This document shows positions 45,660 to 55,985 of a stretch of DNA of 64,000 bases, in pieces; position 1 is the first letter of the stretch, and every line of letters starts with the position of its first letter. Source of the DNA: Lumbricus rubellus (lineage: Eukaryota > Annelida > Clitellata > Crassiclitellata > Lumbricidae). Under the pieces are notes generated by a model that saw nothing but the letters and a program-made list of their open reading frames with translations, was not told the origin of the DNA and ran no database searches. A program made the position numbers and the translations under genes. The stretch lies in assembly GCA_945859605.1 (NCBI GenBank), contig OX243818.1:37016773-37080772 (forward strand). Reading direction: 5' to 3'.

Positions 45660-46562
45660 TATTCAATGATTTATTAACGTCAGATTTAATTTATTTTAAT
45701 TAAGCAATTCAACTGAGTATAATGTACAAGCGTTGCTGACAATTAACATCTGTGATCGGGCCTAGATATTGTTCTTCAATAGCTATGCAATATGTCGTTA
45801 AAGTCAGCAGAATCTCCGTAAATAATCAACAGGCGTGCACAACCTTAATTCCAGTAATCGCGTTTTATAATTAACAGTCAGGTATAATGAATCACAATTC
45901 AGACGGTAGCTTTCAACCGTTATTCAATATCGACTTAGGTTTCAATTCTTATTATCAGTGAACATTTATTTCTAATTAATTAACTACACTTGGTTTCGGA
46001 TTCTGTTATGGAGCAATTAGATTAGTTAATACTTTCCTGGGAATTTCCGTGCAATTTGGCCAACACTCGCATTCAAATATGAAAAGAAGATCGGAAGATT
46101 TCTTGTCCGAATATTGGAATATATGACAATAAAGATTCACACAGAATCAGCTGCAAACTGTCCCAAAACCAGTCGCTTAGTCAACGGTATATTCATATTC
46201 ATGAAATCAGGCAATCAGCCACACATTCAGCATTTTTAGACCCAGAATATACAGAATTTCTTGTCTTCACGAGCCGACCTCTCACTCCGATGAAAACTTC
46301 CAGTCGACTGCGCTTTTCGGCGGTTGCAGCGGTCACGTGATCTGGATCAACCAATCAGCGACTTACACGTTGGCCGAATCTAAAAATAGAGTGTCGCAAT
46401 GCGACACTTTCTGTTGCAGCGAAGTACTGCACCGAAGGTCAGATCTAAAAGCGGCTAAAACCGAAGGCCGGTCGCAAATTTAGCAAGGCCGCAAATTAAT
46501 AAGTGAGTACGCCGAGCGGCCTAAAAGGAGGTTAAATTGTAGCGGCCTCATAGGACGTTACA
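44964..46562 (-). repeat. 5' LTR, carries the Gag start
   Basis: 1599 bp. About 900 bp lie between its 5' edge (46562) and the Gag ATG at 45659. The Gag frame crosses the LTR/internal boundary at 44964 without interruption. Confidence 0.9.
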
Positions 46563-46566
46563 ATTA

Positions 46567-47240
46567 TACTTCGAATATCTTAAAAAGAAGGATTTCGATC
46601 GAGAAATTGTAAAATTTTGTCCTAACAAACCGCCGATCCAAGTTGTTGTTCAATTACGACCCTTTCCGGAAGTGGCGTGCGGCAAGCAAAAATTAATAAG
46701 TAAGTAAGTAAAATTGCAGCTTCTTCAATTGCCGCAGTTGTTTTATGAATCCAACTTCTGTTTCGATAATAACTATTTTTCATCAATACAGCTCCAATTT
46801 CAGCTTGATTATTTTTATTACCCCAGCTTCTATTTCTCGCCCGTTATTTTCGTCAACCCAGCTTCTTTTCCAGATATAAAAATACCCCCATCCAGCTTCC
46901 TTTACTTAAGCGGTGTTTTTCATCAATCCGGCTTCTATTTCACATCTAGAAATACCTTCATCCAGCTTCCATTTCTCATTTTGAAACTAGAACAGAAGTT
47001 TTGACGATCACGTTATTTATAGTGGCATATACGTTGATGGTTCGGGCGCGTATCCCAACTTCCGGTCAGATGTTGAGTTCAACGGCGATTCGAACGGCGA
47101 TTTCGCATGGGAAATGTTACATTTAAAAAACATATTTTCTGTCAATATTCGTATTCTTACGAAATTTTAGGTGTGCTGTTAGATGAGTTAGACCATTGCA
47201 AGTCATTAGGAATAATTTACGGCGCTTTTTGTGTCGTTAA
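46567..47240. repeat. Right part of host foldback element
   Basis: ATCCAGCTTC-type tandem units (46730-46980), then a segment matching 15000-15240 in reverse (AACTTCCGGTCAGATGTTG). No gene. Confidence 0.55.
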
Positions 47241-47289
47241 AACCGTGAAAATAATTAATTACGCTAAACTACACGTTTACCGTTTTATG

Positions 47290-47846
47290 GTTAGTGCAGT
47301 CTTTCTGCTGAAATTGAAGCTGTATTTATGAAAATGTTTCTTGCCTAACTGGAGCTGGATTGACGACAAATAATTGTTAACTAAATAGGCTAGAAGTTGG
47401 ATAGCAACTTTTGAATGACACGATTGACATCAATTATTTTGGACGCTAAGGTGAAACGATCATTTAAACCCGGAGTATAGGTAAACCATCGTTTTAGCGA
47501 AGTAAATAAGAAGCTTGATTGATGAGAATGATTCATGCCAAAGTGGAGGTAGGATTGATGAAAAATAATAATGCTGAAACAATTTAGTACAATTATTTTC
47601 CTTCAATCCTACCTCTACTTTGGCATAAATCATTCTCATCAATCAGGCTTCCAGTTAGGCAAGAATCCGTTTAATCAATCCACCTTCTATTTCAGCAATA
47701 TCGTTTTTGTCAATTAAATCTTCATTTAAACAGTAATTATATTTTTCATCTATCCAGCTCCAATTTCAGCAATAATGTTTTTCATAAATCACATTTCTGT
47801 TCATGGGCGGAGTCTATCAGAGGTTTTGGTGCTAAGCCCCCACCCC
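47290..47846. repeat. Foldback-derived sequence, empty-site relative
   Basis: GAAGCTGGAT-type units, plus an inverted pair at 47520-47645. The tract at 47440-47480 (GGTGAAACGATCATTTAAAC) is the uninterrupted version of the site that carries the MITE at 63384. Confidence 0.55.
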
Positions 47847-47864
47847 AAGAAGGCCCAGACTCGA

Positions 47865-48039
47865 TTTTTTTACCATGGAAATAGTATCTTTTTCCGGGGT
47901 TAGCCACCCCCCCCAAAGCCTCTGAGTAGCTTCTTGTATTTTTGAAGGAGCGCTATGTAAATGTCCGAATGAATGGATGGATGGACGGACGGACGGACGG
48001 ACGGACGGACGGACGGACGGATGGATGGATTCAACGAAT
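47865..48039 (+). mobile_element. LINE 3' stub with GGAC/GGAT tail and 18-bp TSD
   Basis: A 175-bp insert ending GGAGCGCTATGTAAATG plus (GGAC)n and (GGAT)n. An exact duplication AAGAAGGCCCAGACTCGA flanks it (47847-47864, 48040-48057), the long target duplication expected of target-primed reverse transcription. Confidence 0.8.
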
Positions 48040-48057
48040 AAGAAGGCCCAGACTCGA

Positions 48058-48712
48058 ATTCTGTTTAACTGTCATTTTTTTAAATAAATTCACCTAATTG
48101 ATCTATAGCAGATCTATATCTTTTAGCCAATCCCATTTGTAGGCTATTTCAGCAAATAATATTAAATTTTTATCAATCGGACTTCTATTTTGCATGAATT
48201 CTTATCTTGAATCCAAGGTGCACTGATAAAAACGATCAATGCTGAAACCCTAGCAGTGGCGAATAATTTGCGTAACTCTTACCACCAAATTTATTATTGG
48301 GTGGTAGGCATAACTGTTAGTGTTAAGCCTATGATCGCTAAGTAGGCCTACTCCAATATGCGGTGTATTTTTAATATTTTAATTTTCTGTGGTTTTTTAC
48401 TTTAAAAATTTCGCGTGGTTATTCAATTCTACACAATTATTGTACATGATGTCACATTAAATGAGTGCGCGATAAGCTAGTCGACTTGTTTTCCTTCAGT
48501 GAAATCTTTCGACATAGGCGACATAATATGTTCTTGAAATAAATGAACAAGGTATGCATATTAGGCCTACTGTTTTAGATTTGTACTGAATGCCTGTTAA
48601 ATAGCAACATGCAAGAGTTGACGACGTTAGCAAATAACTTCAATCCACAGAAACTCGAAGAAGATCGGTATTACAAATTTATCTTTCTGTGAAAACCAAG
48701 TATGAATCATTA
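48058..48712. other. 5' flank of ZNF4
   Basis: AT-rich, no gene. The right part (TCAATCCACAGAAACTCG at 48650) matches the flank before ZNF3 (TCAATCTACTGAAACTTG at 31975). Confidence 0.5.
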
Positions 48713-48720
48713 ATTTAGGC

Positions 48721-49050
48721 CAGCGGTTCCCAACCCGTGGCCCGCGGGCCAAAAATGGCCCGCCAGCCCTAAAAAAATGGCCCGCCAGACCTCAAAAATG
48801 GCCCTCGTTTCTCGAAGAATTAACAAAAATGTATGACCAATTGACAATTTTGACAGGATATAACACATAATTATTTTCTATTACAAATTATTTTATTTTG
48901 ACGTCTATAAATAACATCAAACATTCTAATTTGAATCATTTATAAAAAATCTATATGCTTTTAGTTAAGTAAATTTTAGCATTGTGGCCCTCTAATGTCT
49001 TTTAACTTAGAAAAAGTGGCCCTAAGGTCCAAAAAGGTTGGGAACCACTG
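48721..49050. mobile_element. hAT-type MITE in the ZNF4 leader, 8-bp TSD
   Basis: 330 bp, ends CAGCGGTTCCCAACC and GGTTGGGAACCACTG, duplication ATTTAGGC at 48713-48720 and 49051-49058. It sits about 30-60 bp before the ancestral start of ZNF4 and interrupts its 5' leader. Confidence 0.85.
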
Positions 49051-49076
49051 ATTTAGGCTAATCATAGTTATTAGAG

Positions 49077-50567
49077 ACGACGCAAAAAGTTTCTTGCAAG
49101 CATCCATTGGACGATTGTATTGGAAATGTACACGATAAAAACATAGAAATCCTCGGCTGTGTCAGAAATCATCTGTGCTGGATAGTCACCAGTAAGAAGA
49201 CAACAAAAATTAATCCGGAGCAAAAAAGAAACGATTGCGAGATTTGCCAAAAACTATTTGCTTACATCCGTTATCTACAGAAGCGCAAGAAAACCCATAC
49301 TGAAGAAAAATCAGACCATTGTCCAGTAGGTAATAAAACATTCGCCTACTCTCAACTTCTTAAAAGACACAGTAAAATCCACATTAAAGAGAAACGATTC
49401 AGTGTGAGGTATGTAAGAAATTTTTTCACATTTTACAGAAACATTAGAATGCATACTGGTAGGATGCCTTATCAATGCCTAGTGTGTCAGAAGTGTTTTT
49501 CGCGTTCCTCAACTATAAAACGTCATGCTGGAATTCATACTGGAGAGAAACCTTACCAATGCCCATTATGTCGAAAACATTTTTCTCAGCGTAGCAATCT
49601 AAGAAATCATTCAAGAATTCATACTGGAGAGATGCCTTACCAGTGCGAAGTAGGCCTATGTAAAAAACGCTTTACTCGATCTGCCATTCTTACAGGTCAT
49701 GCAAGAACTCATAGCGAAGTGAAGCCGTACCAATGCAACTTATGCGAGTTTAAAACTAAATATCCAAATTATCTAAAAATTCATATGAAAAAACACAATG
49801 GAGATCAGCCATACCTTTGCCTGGTATGCAATAAAACATTTTCATACATGTCAGATCTGAAACGTCATGAAAAAACTCATGGAGAAAGGAAACAATTTCT
49901 TTGTGTCGTGTGTAAAAATACATTTTCCACGCAATCGATACTGAAAAGTCATGCTAGAATCCATACTGGGGAGAGACCTTACCGATGTGAGATATGTAAA
50001 AAAAGTTTTTACCGGGTTTGTCATCTTCAAAATCATGTTCGAATTCACACTGGAGAAAAACCATTTCAATGCCAGACATGTCGAAAGCGGTTTACCCAAT
50101 CTTCTTATCTAAACATCCACGAAAGAATTCATACCGGAGAGAAACCGTACCAGTGCCAATTATGTGAGTTTAAAACTAATACTAACAGTCATCTAAAGGT
50201 CCACATGAAAAAACACACCGGAGAGAGGCCATACCAATGTCATATATGTAAACAATGGTATACCAAAACTTCTCATCTGCAAGACCATGTTCTAATCCAC
50301 ACTGGAGAAAAACCATTTCAATGCCAGGAATGTCCAAAACGGTTTAACCGGTCTTCTCGTCTAAAGATTCATGCAAGAATTCATACTGGAGAGAAACCAT
50401 TCCACTGCCAATTATGTGAGTTTAAAACTAATGATAAGAGTAATCTAAAGGTCCACACGAGAATACATACTGGAGAGAAACCATACCTTTGCCAGATGTG
50501 TCAGAAAACGTTCTCATGCAGTTCAAATCTGAAACATCATGCAAAATCACACTCCGTATCTGACTAA
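49077..50567 (+). pseudogene. ZNF4: C2H2 gene with start codon lost
   Basis: The frame from the ancestral start region to TAA at 50565-50567 is open, with 13 regular fingers and three damaged ones. The leader aligns with ZNF2 (LDDCIGN at 49107), but the ATG position reads ACG (GAGACGACGCAAAAAG against AATGTCGACAAACAGG) and no in-frame ATG replaces it before the first finger block. Finger 1 has Arg for the first His (LQKRKKTH). Finger 2 has lost a Cys (CPVGNKTF). The next finger is scrambled by compensating frameshifts (49397-49450). One finger carries a GGCCTA insertion (C-EVGL-C). Later fingers are well kept, so loss is recent or a non-AUG or downstream Met start is used. Confidence 0.75.
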
Positions 50568-51721
50568 GGTTTAGCACCTTTTCATAAGCTACAGCTCTTG
50601 CGAAATTATGTTAGAATTCGTCCTTTAGAAAAGGCATGCTCATTCCAGTTATTCCAAGGGACATTCCAACGACATTTATTTAAGATAATTGAAAGCAAAA
50701 AAATTTGTATTCACTTCGCTCGAAAAACAGGAATGAAACCTATCTGTAAAATAATAGACCATTCGGTGCCAAGATCTGCAGTAAAAAAGGTTCGCAATCT
50801 ACAAGTCTTTAGAGAGGCAGAAGTCACAACCAAAAATTACCTGGAATATTTTACGTTATTGAAGTTCAGCATGAGAATGGGTGAACAAAATGGAGGCCTG
50901 GACATTAGGCCTAAATTTATAATTCGCAAGGCCTAAGTGGATCAGTTCTTTTATTCATAGAACGAGCATTTCTACTACAACTTAGTATTCCTGCTGGATG
51001 ACATATCCTTTTCTTATTTTTTTCAGTTTTTGGAACATAATTCGATTTAGTTCGCCTTTAGGCTTGTGTCTAGTCGACACTTTCACTTCATGATATTATT
51101 TTGCCATTGCTGTAGCCATTCTCGCGTTGTTCTCGATTATTCTAAGTTTACATAATCTTATTACGTCTTTATTCAGCGTCAAATCAGACCTCCTTGCTGC
51201 GGTAACTGAACACAAGCAGTTCTAATGGTAACGACGTTCTTACTGTTGAAGTGTCTGTGCAAATATAGTTTGCCGATATCGGTTCTTTTGTATAATTAAC
51301 CCTGTAACGACTTAGAAAAAGCAATAATTGTTATAGCACCCATCGATTGCTGATAGGCCTAGATGTATCTAGCCTACTATAAATTTTCCAAAGCTGCCAA
51401 GTTCTAAATATCTGTCACCAGAGTATAAGCCCTGTGCGTTATAGAGTTTGTATGAATTTATTCAGTGTGGATTTAGGTGTTCCCTTTTGAACTTTTACAC
51501 TCGTTTGCTCCCGATAACACTGTTAAGCACTGTGAACAATGAATGAGCCTAAACATAGCTTTTCTACTTTGTAGACCTGTTCTCTTTGTGTCATCGAGAG
51601 TTTTATTATTTATACTGTGATCTTATTCAAGTAGGCCTAAGGGAGTACGTTGGATAATTCGACTGACCTAATGTTGACCAATAGTCATCAATCATTATCA
51701 TATAATATAGGCCCCTAGGCC
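50568..51721 (+). other. 3' flank of ZNF4
   Basis: Matches the ZNF1 and ZNF2 flanks (AGAATTCGTCC, GCAGAAGTCACAACC, TCTAGTCGACACTT). Ends at the Tc1/mariner element. Confidence 0.55.
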
Positions 51722-52621
51722 TATAGGGTGACACGAAAGTTCGTTCACCGTTTTCAAAATGCGCTGTCAGCAACGGTTTCACATTTCTTTATAATATTTT
51801 GTCAGTGCATACAACACTCAAATGAAAGATAATGGTACAAATTTGATTATGACCCGGTCCGTTTTGGCCATTATTTTACAAAAATGGTAGGCCTAAAGAC
51901 GACCAGTTTTTGCGTTAAAAATTGCGTTCATCAAATTAACACAGTAAAGAAAATTACTAAGTTTCACCGACTGGACTGTGGAAGACTGGTCAAATGTTAT
52001 ATTTACTGAAAGGTCGCCGTTCAAGGTGTTTTATGCACCACAATGTCATGCCCAACACGATAGGCCCTACAGTTTGAGGTTTTCAGGAAGAGAACGTTCC
52101 GCCTGCTCCACAGATGAAGTCTTGTGCGTCGGTGATGGTTTGGTGTGGGATAACTGCCAGGAGTCTCATTAAGCTTCACTTTGTGCCAAATGGTACTAGA
52201 CTGAACTCGCAGTAAGCCTACTACATCACCAACATTCTGGAACAGATCGTGAAGCCAGCGTTCGAGAGAGAAAATGACGACGGCAGTGCCATGCAACGAA
52301 AGTTATTTGTTGAAAATGATCTAGGAGTATTTCAGCATGATGGTGCACGCTGTTATACATCAGCTGTGACGACGAAGTGGGTAGGCTATATACTAGCCTA
52401 TAAGTATATTATAGGCTATACGACAACCTCCTTTCACAGATAAAGCCGAAGGATTGGCCACCCAACTCTCTCCTATTGAGACCTTGGGGAGTATTTTTTT
52501 TATCTCTCAGCTTTTATAAAGATCCTGAGCCAAAGAACGTTGATCGGCTCGAACGCCGACTCCAGCGAGCATGGAGATCGATAGCAGTTGGGACACTTCA
52601 GACGTTGATCCAGTCTATGCC

Positions 52622-53399
52622 TGTAAAGGTTTCAGATTACCCCCTCCTAAACATTACCCCCCTGCAAACTGTAAATTGCATCAATCATCACATTTATTGC
52701 ACTAAAAATATCAGAAAAATCATCCCGCTTCGTGTTTTGGTCTGAAGATTTTCATCCGTCATCCCACTTCGTGGTTTGTTATCAATAGGCCTATTTTCAT
52801 CTGTAACAAAAATACTAATCGCCGCTGAAGTTTACAAGGAGAAAATGGCTTCGAGGCTATTATTTTTTCCGAACTAAATATTGATAGCAAACCACGAAGT
52901 GGGATGACGCAAGGCCGTAGCCAGGATTTGATTTCGGGGGGTGTTTTTTCGGTGGAGAATTTCTGACGACTTTTTTAGTAATTGAAAACGACTTTCTTAC
53001 CATGTTTCGCCTAATTTGCTTTTCATCATGTGCTAGTGAATGCACTGAATTGCATTCTATGATTTTAAAAAAAATCATTTGGGGGGGGGGGTGTTTTCAT
53101 GGTTTATTTCATGGTTTTTACATTATGTGCTAGTAAATGCATAATATTATTTTTTCCAATTTCCATTTCGGGGGGTGTTCAAACACCCAAAACACCCCCT
53201 AGCTATATGGCCTTGGGATGACGGATGGAAATCTTCAGACCAAAACAAGAAGCGAGATGATTTTTCTGATTTTTTATTGCAATAAATGCGATGATTGATG
53301 CAAATAGGCTATAGTTTTTGGGGGGTAATCTGAAACCAGTTTTAAGTTACCGGGGGGGTAGGCCTAATGTTTAGGAGGGGGTAATTTGAAACCTTTACA
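52622..53399. mobile_element. CCGG-type palindromic MITE, copy D (nested)
   Basis: Inserted in the transposase of the Tc1/mariner element. Right flank CCGG (53400-53403), left flank only CC. It is itself split by the hAT-like MITE at 52910. Three palindrome insertions are visible (52786, 53305, 53359). Confidence 0.8.
52910..53215. mobile_element. hAT-like MITE (CAAGGCCGTAGCCAGG), 8-bp TSD
   Basis: 306 bp, ends CAAGGCCGTAGCCAGG and CTAGCTATATGGCCTTG, duplication GGATGACG at 52902-52909 and 53216-53223. Third level of nesting at this site. Confidence 0.8.
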
Positions 53400-53708
53400 C
53401 CGGATAGTCAGTGCAGTCATTAAGCAGAAAGGAGAAACTGTACGCTAATAGACCAAGCCTATGCCTAAACATTTTCTTAACTGTGTAAATTTGATTAACG
53501 CAATTTTTAGCGCAAAAACTGGTCGTCTTTACCATTTTTTAAATAATGGCCAAAACGGACCGGATCATAATCAAATTTGTACCAATAGGTTATCTTTCAT
53601 ATGAATTATGTATACACTGACAGAATAATTTTATTATAAAGAAATATGAAGCCGTTACTGAGACAGCGCATTTTGAAAACGGTGAACGAACTTTCGTGTC
53701 ACCCTATA

Positions 53709-55040
53709 TACTTATATTAGGCCTATATCTCTGTTTAATTATTGTACACAGTTCAAAAAATCAATCGTTGAAATACATGATAATGATATAGACACCATCA
53801 ATTAAATCTTAAGCAGTTCAAATAAAAATAACGTCATGGAGTATTAGAGTAGGCCTAAGCTTAAGACTACACTTTTAAAATTACAGCCTAGAGTTGTTCA
53901 ATAGTCTAGTTTGCCTCACATGGAACCAACATCATATATAATGAAGAATTTTATTTCTATTAGTCGCCTTAGCTTGCCTCCCACAACGATTCGTATGAAA
54001 TTTAAATGTCGGAAGTCAAGCGCACCAGAAGTAGGATGACATTGTGCTCCTATGACTGTCCTCTTATAGAAGAAGTGCTCTGGTCACTAGGCCTACTGTA
54101 CGGAGAACTGCCAGACAACAGGTCTAACAATGGAAATGTGTTTACACAGTGCACTGTGCTCGTACGAGACCACCGAACATTTGATATTAGATGACCTATG
54201 TTCAGATTTTGGAAATAATTATTCAGTCTTGCAGACAAGCTTTGTGTGTTTGAGTGGCTCAGAATAGAGTTGCTAAATACAGATTCGTAAGTAAATTAGT
54301 AATATGAAGCGCACTTTTTGTTTTAAATCGTTCTATGAGTTGTCATAAAAATGTGGTTTGTATGTGTCAAATATAGGGTGATCAATGCCATTGTTGTGTC
54401 TTTGCAACACAAAACGATCAAAAACTCTCGTATCAAACGCATTAATTTTATTTAAAAAATTATTCCTGCGCATTCTGGATTATAAAGATTTCAGGAAAAT
54501 CATAAAATTATGACTTTTTCATACAGTTTTGCAAATAAATTGAACAAATCTTCGTTCGAAGCGGCCGACAATGGCCTTCGACGTGGCTTCATCTAGTTTC
54601 TAATTTTTGTTTGTTTGTAATTTTCAACATTTTTAGCAAAAATGTCATTTTTTGCCAATTTTGCATCAAAATAACTATTTTATTAGCAGCAACAGACTTG
54701 AAACAAAAGTAAATAAACATGCACCCAACATTGGCTAAGTAAATGAATATCAATAAGATGATTTACAGTAGGTTTTACCGTCCCTGCAAATTTTTTAATA
54801 ATATGTTCCACTTTGGGAACGTTGGGTCAATAAAGGTTAAAATTGTCTAATGCGTTCTTGCCAATGTGATTTCGAAAGACATTTTGCCAAAAGAAATGAA
54901 CCAAATCACGAGTCTGTGCTTGACTGACCTGAGTTCCATCTTTGATCATGAAAGGAGGCATAGGCCTATAGCAGGCCTATACGACCGGTCGCAGTGGAAA
55001 ACACGTTATGAGTTCGCCAAATTTGTTGGTTAGAACTTAG
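53709..55040. other. Downstream part of unit 4
   Basis: Contains the unit motif GTAGGATGACATTGTGCTCC at 54032 (also 18100 and 35038). No gene seen. Confidence 0.5.
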
Positions 55041-55043
55041 AAC

Positions 55044-55148
55044 TTAGTCCTTCCTGTGCATGTCTGCACACCGGGCGATGCATCTCCTCCACTCGTCTCT
55101 ATCCATCGCCAGTTCTTCCGACTCCTCCCATGTCAGCTCCAGGCATCT
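55044..55148 (-). mobile_element. LINE C-terminal remnant
   Basis: Minus reads LELTWEESEELAMDRDEW then RRCIARCADMHRKD and stop, the usual end of a non-LTR RT protein. Only about 35 codons remain. Confidence 0.65.
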
Positions 55149-55380
55149 TAAGTGGCCAAATTTGTAGGTTTGTAAAAATCTTTTCCGAGGTTATAGCCTG
55201 CAAATTTGCAGGCGGTGATCTAGAAAGGAGGGTCATTGCATAATTATGTTCGTCCTGTTCAACCTGATGTGTGCATACCGGGTAGAGTAGACCTAATAAT
55301 AAAATGTATAATATCGCTACATGGCCAATGTTTAATTATTTTATTGGGAGCCAACAAGACAACAAGATTATAATGAGCTT

Positions 55381-55545
55381 AATCTAGTCTACATGATTAC
55401 GATGCTACGAACAATCGTGGAGGGGAAAATGGAGGGGGGGAAACGAGAGGAAGACCCAGGCAAAGGCTGCCGGACTGGATGATGAAAGACGGTTAGCCTA
55501 TAAGAAGCTGAAGGAAAAAGCACAGAACAGAGAAGAATAGTGACG
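55381..55545 (+). mobile_element. LINE RT fragment
   Basis: Frames give MLRTIVEGKMEGG, then after a G-run frameshift RGRPRQRLPDWMMKDG, and YKKLKEKAQNREEW. This matches the GRPR..W C-terminal tract of LINE proteins. Confidence 0.6.
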
Positions 55546-55985
55546 TCAAACATTCGAAACTGCCTAAAATAAGAGAGCGCAAAGAAGTCTACATGTAGTT
55601 CTGCTTGTAGCCTATAATCCGTTTCCGTTCTCTCTTCGTAAGTATTGTCATCCTGCGGCATCCTGCCACTGGTGAGCGAAAGGTGTTTCAGACGTATTCA
55701 TCTCATGCGAATTGTTGTGGGAGGCTATAGCAAGCAGTAGAAATAAGAATTATTCAACATAGTTGCTGTTTCTAAGTAGCCAATTGCAAACCACACTATA
55801 GGCTAGTACTGAAAACCGTAGGCTACTTAGGCCTATAAGAGTGTTATAACGTCAATGATGTGATCTTTTACTCTGCATAGAATTTAATGAATGTCTACTA
55901 TTGTCTAGCCTACATAGCTATAAACTACCTTAAAGATGTGGTACGAACTTCAACTGGACAAACTAATTAGACCGATACATTGATC

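Larger units (their letters stand above)
38982..46562 (-). mobile_element. Complete non-autonomous Ty3/gypsy-type LTR element
   Basis: Two 1599-bp LTRs (38982-40580 and 44964-46562), each TGTAACGGCC..GGACGTTACA, flanked by a 4-bp duplication ATTA (38978-38981, 46563-46566). Transcription is on minus, so 44964-46562 is the 5' LTR. I noticed one substitution between the LTRs (C versus T in CGGTCCGGGA / CGGTCTGGGA), so insertion was recent. The single long frame lacks reverse transcriptase, RNase H and the integrase core, so mobility would need enzymes supplied by a relative, much as in TR-GAG or BARE2-type elements. Confidence 0.9.
38874..47281. mobile_element. GGTAAACG foldback-type element hosting the LTR element
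   Basis: Left end GGTAAACGTGTAGTTTAGC, right end GCTAAACTACACGTTTACC, with an exact 8-bp duplication GTTTTATG at 38866-38873 and 47282-47289. Without the LTR retrotransposon it would be about 0.8 kb, made of ATCCAGCTTC / GAAGCTGGAT units. It is itself inserted in an older foldback repeat containing GGTCGGTTAGGGTTAG. Confidence 0.8.
51724..53706 (+). mobile_element. Tc1/mariner element with decayed transposase
   Basis: TIRs of about 230 bp start TAGGGTGACACGAAAG and end CTTTCGTGTCACCCTA, with TA on each side. Between them (about 51990-52620 and 53400-53445) is a broken DD34D-type transposase: GLVWDNCQESH or, shifted, SVMVWCGITARSLIKLHFVP; YITNILEQIVKPAF; FQHDGARCYTSAV; DWPPNSLLLRPWG; PEPKNVDRLERRLQRAW. 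At least three frameshifts. The last part of the gene is split by the MITE at 52622. Left arm carries GGTAGGCCTAAAG where the right arm has GGTAAAG. Confidence 0.85.
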
